A program made the translations under genes and the position numbers. This document shows, one piece after another, positions 1-6,635 of a stretch of 9,735 bases of DNA (the first letter of the stretch is position 1; every line of letters starts with the position of its first letter). The notes under the pieces are model-generated. The model ran no database searches. It saw only the letters and a list, made by a program, of their open reading frames with translations, and was not told the origin of the DNA. Origin of the DNA: Methanobacteriota archaeon (GTDB lineage: Archaea; Thermoplasmatota; Poseidoniia; Poseidoniales; Poseidoniaceae); contig PBUZ01000046.1 in NCBI GenBank assembly GCA_002728035.1, positions 1-9,735 on the forward strand, read 5' to 3'.

Positions 1-419
1 AAGGTGAAGATGAACCCGGTTGATGCGTGGGTGGCCCCCGTGGTTGCAGACGTCGCGATGTTGACTTCCGAGGGTGACCACTTCAGCGCCATACCCAGAA
101 GGTAAGCGATGTACCAAGCCGCTGAGATCGCCAATCCGAGTTTAAGCCCAATGTAGGCAGTTACACCCGAGAAAACTGCACCGATTCCAATGCCGATCAG
201 GACCTTGCTGGTGTTCCAGTGCGATACTTCGAACGATTCCTTGAGGTTCTTTTCCTCCAAATATTGTTCAAGGACACCGGTGTTGAGGTTGTTGTACATC
301 TCGTCATCGAGCCAGGTCAACGTCCCCGCTTCAATGGCCTTGAGACCTTCAGGGGTCACAGGCTGGCGGTAGGCCGATTGTGAAACAGTTTTTTCAGCAG
401 AATCGTTGGTTTTCGACAC
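1..419 (-). CDS. OPT family oligopeptide transporter, N-terminal part (cut by window edge)
   Basis: The minus-strand frame is open from the window edge for 139 codons and encodes the start of a membrane transporter. Residues 1-70 are a polar cytoplasmic N-terminus. The first membrane segment follows at about 73-92, then the stretch GLKLGLAISAAW (91-102) and SEVNIATSATTGATHASTGF (117-136). These resemble the family pattern in which 'GLK.G.TISASIP' is followed by 'ENNIVQTxASAGE..AAGVIFT', so I call it OPT family (import of oligopeptides or metal-chelate peptides across the cytoplasmic membrane, driven by an ion gradient). I chose the GTG at 419 because GGTGAT lies four bases upstream; an in-frame GTG at 428 is the alternative. 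It lies 86 bases downstream of the UMF1-like transporter on the same strand, so co-transcription is possible. The rest of the protein is outside the window, so the family call rests on the N-terminal fifth or so. Confidence 0.7.
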   Translation of the reverse strand, partial: MSKTNDSAEKTVSQSAYRQPVTPEGLKAIEAGTLTWLDDEMYNNLNTGVLEQYLEEKNLKESFEVSHWNTSKVLIGIGIGAVFSGVTAYIGLKLGLAISAAWYIAYLLGMALKWSPSEVNIATSATTGATHASTGFIFT

Positions 420-423
420 CTTG

Positions 424-429
424 ATCACC
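424..429 (-). promoter_or_regulatory. Shine-Dalgarno GGTGAT for the OPT transporter
   Basis: On the minus strand GGTGAT lies four bases before the GTG at 419. It matches the anti-Shine-Dalgarno complement GGAGGTGAT. It also covers the alternative upstream GTG at 428, which would make that codon unlikely as the start. Confidence 0.5.
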
Positions 430-431
430 CG

Positions 432-447
432 CGACGCGCCAGCGTCG
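432..447. repeat. Perfect inverted repeat (6-bp arms, 4-base loop) upstream of the OPT gene
   Basis: CGACGC, GCCA, GCGTCG forms a perfect 6-bp, all-G/C/A/T-paired hairpin. It sits between the UMF1-like gene and the OPT gene, immediately upstream of the OPT ribosome site. It could be a leader hairpin or a regulator half-site pair. No U-tract follows it in either direction, so it does not look like a terminator. Confidence 0.5.
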
Positions 448-505
448 TGGCTCGTCGTTAGCACGGCACTTCATGACCGTTGCGATGCATGGTGAAGCGA
501 GAGCC

Positions 506-2296
506 TCATTCAGCAACAGCGGAAACACCGCGGTTTCGCTCGTCCTCTGCCCGGGCGACTGCAATGCCGTCTTCGACATCGACCTTGCGCAGCATGATGG
601 CTCCAGCCACGATCAGCAACGAGATGGCGAAGATACCAACACGGGAATCAAACCACACCGTCATGACCGAGTAGATCAACGGGCCCAAGAGCGCTGCAAC
701 CTTTCCAAAGAAGCCGAAGAAGCCGAAGAATTCAGCCGAGCGAGTTTCTGGAACCATTTGGCCAAACATCGAACGAGCGAGGCCTTGGGAACCGCCGAGG
801 AGTGCACCGGCAAAAACGCCCAACAGAAGGAATTGGAAGAAGACGGTCATGCCGAGCGGCGCCCAAACGATGTTTCGAGCAGTCTGTGGGATGAAATCCA
901 ATTTGCCGTCTCCGAGGCTGGTCGGGTGATTCACGCCCAAACCGGTGGTGTTGGCAAACTCCCCGCCCACAATGCTGTAGGAGAATCGGGATTCGTCCAT
1001 GGTGGCTTCGAGCGCCGCCAACGATGAAGCGTTCAAGTCCACACTCACGTTCACGGATTTACCGTCGCCATCAAACGCCCACTCAACGGCGTATCCTTGC
1101 TTGTAATCATCGTTTTTCTGAACCGGAAGAACAGCTTCGTGGTCCAACGCCCACTGTTGCTCATCGTCCTCAGGCAACGCCGCAATGGAGTTCACACCCT
1201 CGCGTGCTATGGCCGTGTACTGGCCCGTTTCCTCATCGTAGGTGTACTGGACATCGTACTCTTCGTGGTTCTCGAGTTCCAAAGGTGCGAACGAAAGGGC
1301 ACCGACGATGACGATACACCAGCAAACAAGCGAGAACTGGAGGGCGCTCTTCGTGCCCCACTTTTCGGCCAACTTGGTGAATCCAATGGCAGCAGGTGCG
1401 GCCACGAACTGAATGATGAGGATGGTCAGGATGAGGCCGGTTGTGGTCAATCCGAGCACAACGATACCGAACACACCAGCAAGCGCCGTGACCGAGTTGA
1501 TGCCGTCGATGAAACAGAAATATGCAAGCATGTAGAAGAAGAGCGTTCGGAAACTCTTGATGTCCTTAAGGGTGGCTTTTACCTCACCGAGCGCCATCTT
1601 CGTTGAATCGATCATGCCCATGGGTTCCATCTCGTTCTCGATGTATGGCTCAGGAACCATGCGGAACGTCATTTGAGCAAAGCCAAGCCACCAGATACCT
1701 GACGAGGCCATGGCAAACGGAATGACCCAGCCACCATCAAGGGTCATCACCATAGCGAGGTGAACGACGAGAAGCAAACCTCCACCGAGGTAACCTGCGG
1801 CGAAGGCCTTGTTGGAAATGGAATCCATTTCGGAGTCGTCGCCCATATGAGGGAGCAGGGCGTTGTAAAACACACCCGCGCCGTTGAGGCCGACGTTGGC
1901 CATCATGAACATGATCAGCGCCCATATCCACCCGGCCGATACGCCAAGATAGGGTGAAAGCGCAAGCAGGACACAGGAAACTGAACCGACGAGCGTCAAG
2001 ATTCGAAGCCACCAAATCTTGATCATCCGGCGGTCGGCGATGACACCAAGCGATGGCGCACAAATGGCGACCAACAAAGCACCGACCATCACGGCAGCAG
2101 AATACATGGCGTCTGCAGTCCATTCACTGAAGAGGAATTTGGTTGAGATACCGTTCGCTTCGGCGAAGAGATACGCAAACCACGCCGGGAAAATGGCCGT
2201 GGTCACCGAGGTTTCAAACGCACTTTTACCCCAATCATATGCGCAATAACCGCGCACGCGTTGGTCTTTTTCCTTGACATCAGCCACCGTTTCCAT
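506..2296 (-). CDS. UMF1/Atg22-like MFS transporter with large extra loop
   Basis: This is a 596-residue polytopic membrane protein. The N-terminal motif YDWGKSAFETSVTTAIFP (20-37) matches the UMF1/vacuole-effluxer (Atg22-like) branch of the major facilitator superfamily, whose hallmark is 'YDWANSAFxTxIxTxIFP'. The C-terminal stretch 499-540, with GGSQGLARSMFGQMVPE and AEFFGFFGFFGKVAALLGP, is also typical. The family is thought to export amino acids or other small solutes; the substrate here is unknown. Between a membrane helix at about 320-337 and the next at about 478-502 lies a hydrophilic, acidic segment of about 140 residues (338-478). Relatives of usual length (about 430-460 residues) have only a short loop there. 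The ATG at 2296 has no Shine-Dalgarno, but a TATA-like TTGATAAAC lies 21-29 bases upstream, suggesting a leaderless transcript. It may be co-transcribed with the OPT gene. Confidence 0.85.
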   Translation of the reverse strand: METVADVKEKDQRVRGYCAYDWGKSAFETSVTTAIFPAWFAYLFAEANGISTKFLFSEWTADAMYSAAVMVGALLVAICAPSLGVIADRRMIKIWWLRILTLVGSVSCVLLALSPYLGVSAGWIWALIMFMMANVGLNGAGVFYNALLPHMGDDSEMDSISNKAFAAGYLGGGLLLVVHLAMVMTLDGGWVIPFAMASSGIWWLGFAQMTFRMVPEPYIENEMEPMGMIDSTKMALGEVKATLKDIKSFRTLFFYMLAYFCFIDGINSVTALAGVFGIVVLGLTTTGLILTILIIQFVAAPAAIGFTKLAEKWGTKSALQFSLVCWCIVIVGALSFAPLELENHEEYDVQYTYDEETGQYTAIAREGVNSIAALPEDDEQQWALDHEAVLPVQKNDDYKQGYAVEWAFDGDGKSVNVSVDLNASSLAALEATMDESRFSYSIVGGEFANTTGLGVNHPTSLGDGKLDFIPQTARNIVWAPLGMTVFFQFLLLGVFAGALLGGSQGLARSMFGQMVPETRSAEFFGFFGFFGKVAALLGPLIYSVMTVWFDSRVGIFAISLLIVAGAIMLRKVDVEDGIAVARAEDERNRGVSAVAE

Positions 2297-2316
2297 AGTC
2301 CACGAAACGATGTTCA

Positions 2317-2325
2317 GTTTATCAA
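2317..2325 (-). promoter_or_regulatory. TATA-like box for the UMF1-like transporter
   Basis: TTGATAAAC on the minus strand is centred about 25 bases before the ATG at 2296. That is the spacing expected if transcription starts at or next to the start codon. The lack of a ribosome site before this ATG fits. Confidence 0.45.
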
Positions 2326-2331
2326 GTCATA

Positions 2332-2352
2332 CCCGACAACGGCTTCGTCGGG
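2332..2352. repeat. Inverted repeat between aIF5A and the UMF1-like gene
   Basis: CCCGAC, nine bases, GTCGGG: a perfect 6-bp stem. It lies 7 bases upstream of the TATA-like box of the transporter and 31 bases past the aIF5A stop. It could act as an operator for the transporter or as a structured 3' end for aIF5A. No clear T-tract follows on the minus strand, so I do not call it a terminator. Confidence 0.35.
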
Positions 2353-2382
2353 GCTGAATTGCACAAGAGGCGATGAACACCA

Positions 2383-2778
2383 TCAGTGGTCTCGGATGAT
2401 GATGTAGCGGTCAAGGGCCTCTTGCCACATGATTTTGCCACCGGCTACGATGTTCATCTCGGATTCAGCCGACGGCATGGGGAGGATCATCATCGAGTAG
2501 TCACGGTCGTTCATGGCGTGGACTTCGTTGCCCTCGATGTGCGTGACGGTGGCGGTGCCCTTCTCGATCATGGGGACGTTGATGGAATCGGTCACCGTGC
2601 CAACGTGGGAGATTTTCTTACCCGTAAAGATGGATTCCAAGGACAGGCGTGCCTTTGCGGAGCCGTGCTTTCCTGGCTTGGACTTTGAGATGCTCAAAAT
2701 CTTGTAGGCTTCGTCGTCAACAACACAAAAACGTCCAACTTTCAACGTTCGAATTTCAACACGGTCGGTTCCTGGCAT
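2383..2778 (-). CDS. eif5A: Translation initiation factor 5A (aIF5A, hypusine-containing)
   Basis: This 131-residue protein is archaeal IF5A, the orthologue of eukaryotic eIF5A and bacterial EF-P. It binds the ribosomal E site and helps peptide-bond formation at difficult sequences such as proline runs. The hypusination loop is intact: SKSKPGKHGSAKAR spans residues 31-44, and Lys37 in the PGKHG core is the residue modified by deoxyhypusine synthase (not in this window). The N-terminal SH3-like domain (about 1-68) is followed by an OB-fold domain (about 70-131) ending in YIIIRDH, and the length is normal for the family. A TTTATAGG box at 2843-2850 gives it its own promoter, overlapping the stop of the upstream dehydrogenase. 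A GAGG-type ribosome site lies about 6 bases before the ATG. Confidence 0.96.
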   Translation of the reverse strand: MPGTDRVEIRTLKVGRFCVVDDEAYKILSISKSKPGKHGSAKARLSLESIFTGKKISHVGTVTDSINVPMIEKGTATVTHIEGNEVHAMNDRDYSMMILPMPSAESEMNIVAGGKIMWQEALDRYIIIRDH

Positions 2779-2842
2779 GGTATCCCTCTGCCTCGCTGTC
2801 TGGGTGTTGGCTTATCACCCTTCGCCCGAATGGGGTTGAAAT

Positions 2843-2850
2843 CCTATAAA
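2843..2850 (-). promoter_or_regulatory. TATA box for aIF5A, overlapping the SDR stop codon
   Basis: TTTATAGG on the minus strand is a good archaeal TATA element. Its TAG is the stop codon of the upstream short-chain dehydrogenase. Transcription would start near 2820, giving a leader of about 40 bases before the ATG at 2778. Confidence 0.6.
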
Positions 2851-3599
2851 TCACGGACATCAAAGCGTTGGCCTGATTGCTCGAGTGAATGGGCGGTGAT
2901 CAAACCGAATAGTGCCCGGGCAACCGTGTCGGGCTGGGCCAATTGACCGTCCTCGTGATAGCGAACAAAATTCTCGCGCAATGGAAAGTCGTCTTCTGTA
3001 GCAGAACGGATAGCGAGTTGCATCGGCGTGTCCACAATACCGGGTGCAACCGAAACGGCGGTGATGTTGTCTGCTTCACCTTCTTCAGCCAAGCAACGCG
3101 TCCACATGTCCAAACCGGCTTTTGCGGTGCAATAGGCAGACCATGAGGGAAGCGGACGAAGGGCCGCTCCACTTGAGATGGTGGTCACGCGTACCCGATG
3201 GTCACCGATGAGTGCAGGGCGAAGCGCTTGCGTGAGGTGTTGTACACCAACGAGGTTGACCATCATTGAACGGCTCCAAGCAGCAACATCTGCCTTGAGC
3301 AGCGGCTTGATGGGGTGAATGTCGCCGGCATTGTGAACCAGCCCGTGCACCTGCTCAATCGCATCAAGGATCGACGTTGCAGCCTGCTCGATGGATTCCC
3401 CGTCTCCAAGGTCACATGCCACAGCAAAGGAGATTCCTGATTCGCCGTTCACTTCCGCCGTAGCGCGTTCCAATTCAGGACTCTCACGCGCCAGAAGGAC
3501 AACCCGTGCGCCAGCCTTGGCGAGTTCCAGCGAAACGGCTCGACCAATGCCCTTTGACGCACCTGTCACGACGTAGGTTTGACCGTCGAGCTCGCCCAC
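2844..3599 (-). CDS. Short-chain dehydrogenase/reductase (SDR), NAD(P)-dependent
   Basis: This 251-residue protein is a classical SDR with a Rossmann fold. Visible motifs are the cofactor loop TGASKGIG (12-19), Asp63 in the CDL adenine-ring motif, NAG (90-92), Asn115, and the catalytic Ser143, Tyr156 and Lys160 (SAYCTAK). It should reduce a ketone or oxidise an alcohol using NAD(P)H; the substrate cannot be read from the sequence. The C-terminal GQRFDVRDL and overall shape recall the sepiapterin/benzil-reductase-like branch, a weak suggestion only. Start: GTG at 3599 with GAGGTGG 4-5 bases upstream; that ribosome site overlaps the stop of the 3-hydroxybutyryl-CoA dehydrogenase gene. The two genes are therefore translationally adjacent and surely one operon, suggesting a role near acyl-CoA metabolism. 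Confidence 0.93.
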   Translation of the reverse strand: MGELDGQTYVVTGASKGIGRAVSLELAKAGARVVLLARESPELERATAEVNGESGISFAVACDLGDGESIEQAATSILDAIEQVHGLVHNAGDIHPIKPLLKADVAAWSRSMMVNLVGVQHLTQALRPALIGDHRVRVTTISSGAALRPLPSWSAYCTAKAGLDMWTRCLAEEGEADNITAVSVAPGIVDTPMQLAIRSATEDDFPLRENFVRYHEDGQLAQPDTVARALFGLITAHSLEQSGQRFDVRDL

Positions 3600-3603
3600 A
3601 AAA

Positions 3604-3610
3604 CCACCTC
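3604..3610 (-). promoter_or_regulatory. Shine-Dalgarno GAGGTGG that fixes the SDR GTG start
   Basis: GAGGTGG lies four bases before the GTG at 3599 and overlaps the TGA stop (3609-3611) of the upstream gene. It supports a non-ATG start and translational coupling of the two dehydrogenases. Confidence 0.7.
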
Positions 3611-4454
3611 AATAGGTGTAGAAACCTTGGCCAGACTTTCGGCCGAGTTTCCCTTCTTCCACCATCTGAATCAAGAGAGGTGCGGGTGCGTATTTCTCGG
3701 TGCCAAAGCCTTCGTAAAGGACGTTCATGATGTGGAGTACGGTGTCGTTGCCAATCAAGTCCGAAAGCGCAAGCGGACCGATGGGGTGATTCATGCCGAG
3801 TTTCATGATGCCGTCGATGGCTTCAGGTTCAGCCACACCTTCTTGGAGGGTGAGAATGGCCTCGTTGATCATTGGGCAAAGGATGCGATTGGAAACGAAG
3901 CCGGGCGCATCGTTGCAGGAAAGGGCGGTCTTGCCCATCTTTTCAGCCGCTTCGACCACCGCGGTGTTCGTCGCCTCGCTGGTGTCGGAGCCATTGATGA
4001 TTTCAACGAGTTTCATGATGGGCACGGGGTTCATGAAATGCATGCCGATGACCTTGTCAGGACGGTTGGTGGAACCCGCAATGGTCGTGATGGATATGGA
4101 AGACGTGTTGGAAGCGAGAATGGTCTCGGGTTTGCAGAGATTGTCAAGTTCTGTGAAAATCTCCTGCTTGAGCGAGAGTATCTCGGGCACGGCTTCCACC
4201 ACGAGGTCGCAGTCAGCACACATGGCTCGGTCCGTACCGGTGGCGATGCGTGCGAGGGCGGCGTCAGCGTCGTCTTGGGTCATGCGCTCTTTGCTGACGA
4301 GTTTTCCAAGCGAGAATTGAATGGTACCCAGACCCTTCTCGACGTACTCGTCTTTGATGTCGATCATCACCACGTCGTAACCTGCGCACGCTGCTACTTG
4401 TGCGATACCGTTGCCCATTTGCCCTGCACCAATGACACCAATGCTCTGAATCAT
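3609..4454 (-). CDS. hbd: 3-hydroxybutyryl-CoA (3-hydroxyacyl-CoA) dehydrogenase
   Basis: This 281-residue protein is a free-standing NAD-dependent 3-hydroxyacyl-CoA dehydrogenase of the Hbd/PaaH type, the same length as the clostridial enzyme. It interconverts (S)-3-hydroxyacyl-CoA and 3-ketoacyl-CoA in the cytoplasm. The Rossmann domain begins with GAGQMGNG (9-16). The catalytic set is complete: Ser118 in SNTSS, His139 in HFMNPVP, Glu151 in KLVE, and Asn189 in [10 protein letters not shown], with the same spacing as human HAD. The C-terminal dimerisation domain has the usual [16 protein letters not shown] and ends in [11 protein letters not shown]. Unlike bacterial FadB-type proteins, no enoyl-CoA hydratase domain is fused. 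The ATG at 4454 is preceded by AGGTGA at a spacing of 4 bases. With the acyl-CoA dehydrogenase at 7516-8769 it suggests beta-oxidation or branched-chain amino-acid breakdown. Confidence 0.95.
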   Translation of the reverse strand: MIQSIGVIGAGQMGNGIAQVAACAGYDVVMIDIKDEYVEKGLGTIQFSLGKLVSKERMTQDDADAALARIATGTDRAMCADCDLVVEAVPEILSLKQEIFTELDNLCKPETILASNTSSISITTIAGSTNRPDKVIGMHFMNPVPIMKLVEIINGSDTSEATNTAVVEAAEKMGKTALSCNDAPGFVSNRILCPMINEAILTLQEGVAEPEAIDGIMKLGMNHPIGPLALSDLIGNDTVLHIMNVLYEGFGTEKYAPAPLLIQMVEEGKLGRKSGQGFYTY

Positions 4455-4458
4455 GCAC

Positions 4459-4464
4459 TCACCT
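4459..4464 (-). promoter_or_regulatory. Shine-Dalgarno AGGTGA for hbd
   Basis: AGGTGA lies four bases before the ATG at 4454, so this mRNA has a leader. I could not find a convincing TATA box for it in the 4465-4558 divergent spacer. Confidence 0.6.
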
Positions 4465-4558
4465 GTACTTCATCCAAAGAGAGCCCGTTCAAGAAGATGT
4501 GTGTGATGAACAATGGTGAAGGAGAAAACTACAAACCCTGCACCCACATATTCAGGGC

Positions 4559-5377
4559 ATGGTGGATATTTCGTGCCCGCATTGCGAAGAAGTCATCGCT
4601 CTGGATGACGATGCAAGCGGCGTGTTTGCATGCCCATTTTGCGAGGGGGAATTCGAATGGAACCTCGAAGATGATTCGACAGAAGAATATCATCGACCTC
4701 AGTTTGATTTGTCGGCCATCAATCCTGTTGCTGTTGGACAGGTCGTCTTGGTTGGCATTTCCATCATTGCCCTGTGGATGTGTTTCAGTGCGGACCCGCT
4801 TTACACCGTGACCTTGACAGATGAAGAAGTCTCACAAGGCTTTGAGTTCACCTACGGAGCAGACACGATCTCCATGTACAACATTTACGGAATCAACGGC
4901 AACGGAAAGTACACGTATTGGGTGGATTATTTGACGAACCTCAATCAAGAATGCGTTCAGTTCACCGGAGAGAAATGTGAGGGCATCGATGGCATGATTG
5001 AAGGCATGGAAGCATGGGATTCAGCGGGAAATACCTACCAGGTCATGATGCTGATTGCGTTCATTTCGATGATCCTCATGCTCGTGCTTCGCACAACCTC
5101 GGTCCTTTACGATCAAGCCGTTTTTGACATGCCAGTTGGAGCCGCATATCTCATGGAAATCATTGGGAAAGGCATGTACTATTTCGCGTGTATCATGTGG
5201 TTTCTCGCCATCGTCATGCACATGATTCTCTCCCCAGTGGCCTCGTCGCCTCTTGGCCTTGGAAACGGAGACATGGAAAGCAGCGGCTATGTTGGCGCAG
5301 TGTTGTTCGGGCTGGTTTTCAGTTTGCTTGGCCCTGCCATCCATGCTGGCCTCTCCTTTGTGCCAGCAAGAGATTGA
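4559..5377 (+). CDS. Membrane protein with N-terminal zinc ribbon, unknown function
   Basis: This 272-residue protein is not one I recognise. Residues 6-28 form a zinc ribbon with two knuckles, CPHC (6-9) and CPFC (25-28). An acidic linker (33-50) leads to about four membrane helices: 56-76, 159-178, 203-224 and 243-266. Between helices 1 and 2 lies a domain of about 80 residues (77-158) with two cysteines (132 and 140) that could form a disulfide. If the ribbon is cytoplasmic, this domain faces outside. A protein that senses or organises something at the membrane is conceivable, but the sequence does not say. It is transcribed divergently from hbd across a 104-base spacer. An A-rich stretch at 4525-4535 is the only candidate promoter element, and it is weak. 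The stop lies one base from the tRNA-Gln 3' end on the opposite strand. Confidence 0.85.
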   Translation: MVDISCPHCEEVIALDDDASGVFACPFCEGEFEWNLEDDSTEEYHRPQFDLSAINPVAVGQVVLVGISIIALWMCFSADPLYTVTLTDEEVSQGFEFTYGADTISMYNIYGINGNGKYTYWVDYLTNLNQECVQFTGEKCEGIDGMIEGMEAWDSAGNTYQVMMLIAFISMILMLVLRTTSVLYDQAVFDMPVGAAYLMEIIGKGMYYFACIMWFLAIVMHMILSPVASSPLGLGNGDMESSGYVGAVLFGLVFSLLGPAIHAGLSFVPARD

Positions 5378-5378
5378 G

Positions 5379-5451
5379 TAGCCCGACTCGGATTCGAACC
5401 GAGGTCGGCGGGACCAAAACCCACCATGATGGACCCCTACACTATCGGGCT
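5379..5451 (-). tRNA. tRNA-Gln, anticodon UUG
   Basis: This 73-base sequence folds as a tRNA. The 7-bp acceptor stem is AGCCCGA with TCGGGCT. The D-loop AGGGGTCCA carries the GG pair. The anticodon arm has stem GTGGG/CCCGC (one G-U pair) and loop TTTTGGT, giving anticodon UUG (reads CAA and, by wobble, CAG). The T-arm is CTCGG TTCGAAT CCGAG. The discriminator base is A at 5379. CCA is not encoded, as is common in archaea. The D-stem is weak (G-U, U-A, G-C and a U-U mismatch). No intron is seen. It lies tail-to-tail with the gene ending at 5377. Confidence 0.95.
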
Positions 5452-5475
5452 GTGTGAGTCGGTCGGAGTGGTTCC

Positions 5476-5487
5476 GCTTTTTGTTTC
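5476..5487 (+). terminator. Possible T-rich terminator past the zinc-ribbon membrane gene
   Basis: GCTTTTTGTTTC on the plus strand is a T-rich tract of the kind that ends archaeal transcripts. If used, the transcript of the 4559-5377 gene would run antisense through the whole tRNA-Gln before stopping. On the minus strand the same bases are A-rich and lie about 30 bases upstream of the tRNA, so they could instead belong to its promoter. Confidence 0.25.
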
Positions 5488-5501
5488 TGTCGGCTTTGCC
5501 T

Positions 5502-5966
5502 TCAGCGGAGGAGTTCGTGGTCACCCAGCGTTTTCCGGGCACTTTCAATGAATTGCTCAAGGTCAAGGTCGCTCCGATTCATGTAGACTTTCGCCTGCAA
5601 AGCCATGTCCAATTTATCCAGTGATTTGACAAAAACTGCCTCGGGCGTGGTTTGGCCTTCGTATTCATCAAACAAGGACACCCACTCTGGCGCAAGCTGT
5701 TCCATGGCAGCACGTTCGTCAGCCGACTTCGTGGAAACATCGTCTTGAGGGGTCAGGTCACCGACGATGACTTCGGGAAGGTCGTGGACCAGACAGAGCT
5801 TCAACACATGCTCGAGGTTCAAGCCCTCCGGGCAGAGTTTCAGAGCGAGAACGGCCATGCCCCAGGAGTGAGCGGCGACGGATTCGGGCGATTCCACGCC
5901 CGCATTGACCCATCCTTGTCGAAGCACGTCTTTCAAACCAAGATAGGTCATGAGGTCCTCGCGCAT
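5502..5966 (-). CDS. HD-domain 5'-nucleotidase-like protein (YfbR/HDDC2 family)
   Basis: This 154-residue protein is a compact HD-domain phosphohydrolase. The motif GWVNAGVESPESVAAHSWG (18-36) with His33, then LVHDLPEVIVGDLTP (59-73) with His61, Asp62 and Glu65, and Asp117 in SLDKLDMALQA, match the YfbR/HDDC2 family. Those enzymes are metal-dependent and dephosphorylate (deoxy)nucleoside 5'-monophosphates. All metal ligands are present, so it should be active; substrate range is unknown. Two starts are possible: ATG at 5966 (no ribosome site, a weak TATA-like GTTCAAAAC region 21-29 bases upstream) or Met6 at 5951, which has GAGG five bases upstream and would begin MTYLGLKDVL. It is divergent from the DNA glycosylase gene; both could serve nucleotide pool or DNA upkeep, which is inference from adjacency. 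Confidence 0.88.
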   Translation of the reverse strand: MREDLMTYLGLKDVLRQGWVNAGVESPESVAAHSWGMAVLALKLCPEGLNLEHVLKLCLVHDLPEVIVGDLTPQDDVSTKSADERAAMEQLAPEWVSLFDEYEGQTTPEAVFVKSLDKLDMALQAKVYMNRSDLDLEQFIESARKTLGDHELLR

Positions 5967-5986
5967 GGTGGCGGCTTGAAGCGCGA

Positions 5987-5995
5987 GTTCAAAAC
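5987..5995. promoter_or_regulatory. Shared A/T-rich element between divergent genes (possible two-way TATA region)
   Basis: GTTCAAAAC sits almost exactly midway in the 50-base spacer. It lies 21-29 bases from the ATG at 5966 and 22-30 bases from the ATG at 6017. It is the only A/T-rich stretch here and neither ATG has a close ribosome site. That fits two leaderless transcripts fired from one short spacer, but the match to TTTAWA is poor on both strands. Confidence 0.3.
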
Positions 5996-6016
5996 CTCAC
6001 CTCCTCAACCATAGCC

Positions 6017-6628
6017 ATGAGCACTCGAGCCCCAACCTGGTGGGACGAGGCGCACGCCTTCCTGCTCGAGGACGAATTGTTGGGCCCCGTGGTGACGAAA
6101 TTTGGCCCGAGCGGCATCACGAGCCGTGACGACCTGTTTCAAACGCTGATCCGTTCTATCGTGGGCCAGCAAATCTCTGTGCTCGCCGCCGATGCGATTT
6201 GGGGCAGACTGGTGGAACACCTTGGCAAGGTGACGCCCGATGCTGTTCTTGCCACCGACCAGCCAAGCATCGCAGCATGTGGCGTCACCCGACCCAAAGC
6301 CAGTTACATTCACGGTCTCGCACAAGACGCTGAGCGCTTGCTCGAGCAACCGTGGGATGAGATGTCCGATGAAGCCATCAAGAAACACCTGGTGAGTTTT
6401 CGAGGCATCGGCCCGTGGACGGCTGAAATGCTGCTGATGTTTCACTTTCTGCGACCCGATGTGTTCAGCCTCGGTGACATCGGCTTGATACGTGGAACAC
6501 AACGCCTCGTACCAGAGGCTGAAACAAAGGAACAGGTAGGCGAAATCGCAGAGCGCTGGCGCCCTTATCGTACGGCGGCGGCGTGGTATCTGTGGCGCAT
6601 CTTGGACCCGGTTCCCGTTGAATACTGA
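6017..6628 (+). CDS. DNA-3-methyladenine glycosylase II (AlkA-like, HhH-GPD)
   Basis: This 203-residue protein is a base-excision repair glycosylase of the helix-hairpin-helix GPD superfamily, AlkA branch. It would cut alkylated purines from DNA, leaving an abasic site. IRSIVGQQISVLAADAIWGR (45-64) is the usual helical core start. SFRGIGPWTAEMLLMF (127-142) is the helix-hairpin-helix. The catalytic aspartate is Asp154 in FSLGDIGL (150-157). It lacks the N-terminal domain of E. coli AlkA (282 residues), being closer in length to short archaeal and bacterial forms. No iron-sulfur cysteines like those of EndoIII/MutY are present. It reads away from the HD-domain gene, with only 50 bases between the start codons. 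Confidence 0.93.
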   Translation: MSTRAPTWWDEAHAFLLEDELLGPVVTKFGPSGITSRDDLFQTLIRSIVGQQISVLAADAIWGRLVEHLGKVTPDAVLATDQPSIAACGVTRPKASYIHGLAQDAERLLEQPWDEMSDEAIKKHLVSFRGIGPWTAEMLLMFHFLRPDVFSLGDIGLIRGTQRLVPEAETKEQVGEIAERWRPYRTAAAWYLWRILDPVPVEY

Positions 6629-6635
6629 AAAAACT

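Noticed and set aside
703..732. Short tandem repeat GCCGAAGAA inside the transporter
   Set aside because: It encodes FFGFFGFFG, in a segment whose length equals that of the same family motif elsewhere. It is not an inserted repeat.
473..1027. Plus-strand open frame of 184 codons antisense to the UMF1-like transporter
   Set aside because: It lies wholly within the transporter gene on the other strand. The translation, rich in charged runs such as KEAEEAEEFS, is the mirror of membrane helix codons.
3579..4811. Long plus-strand open frame of 410 codons antisense to the hydroxyacyl-CoA dehydrogenase
   Set aside because: It is a shadow of the well-supported minus-strand hbd gene and also overlaps the zinc-ribbon membrane gene. 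Its translation is low-complexity in style and has no family motif.
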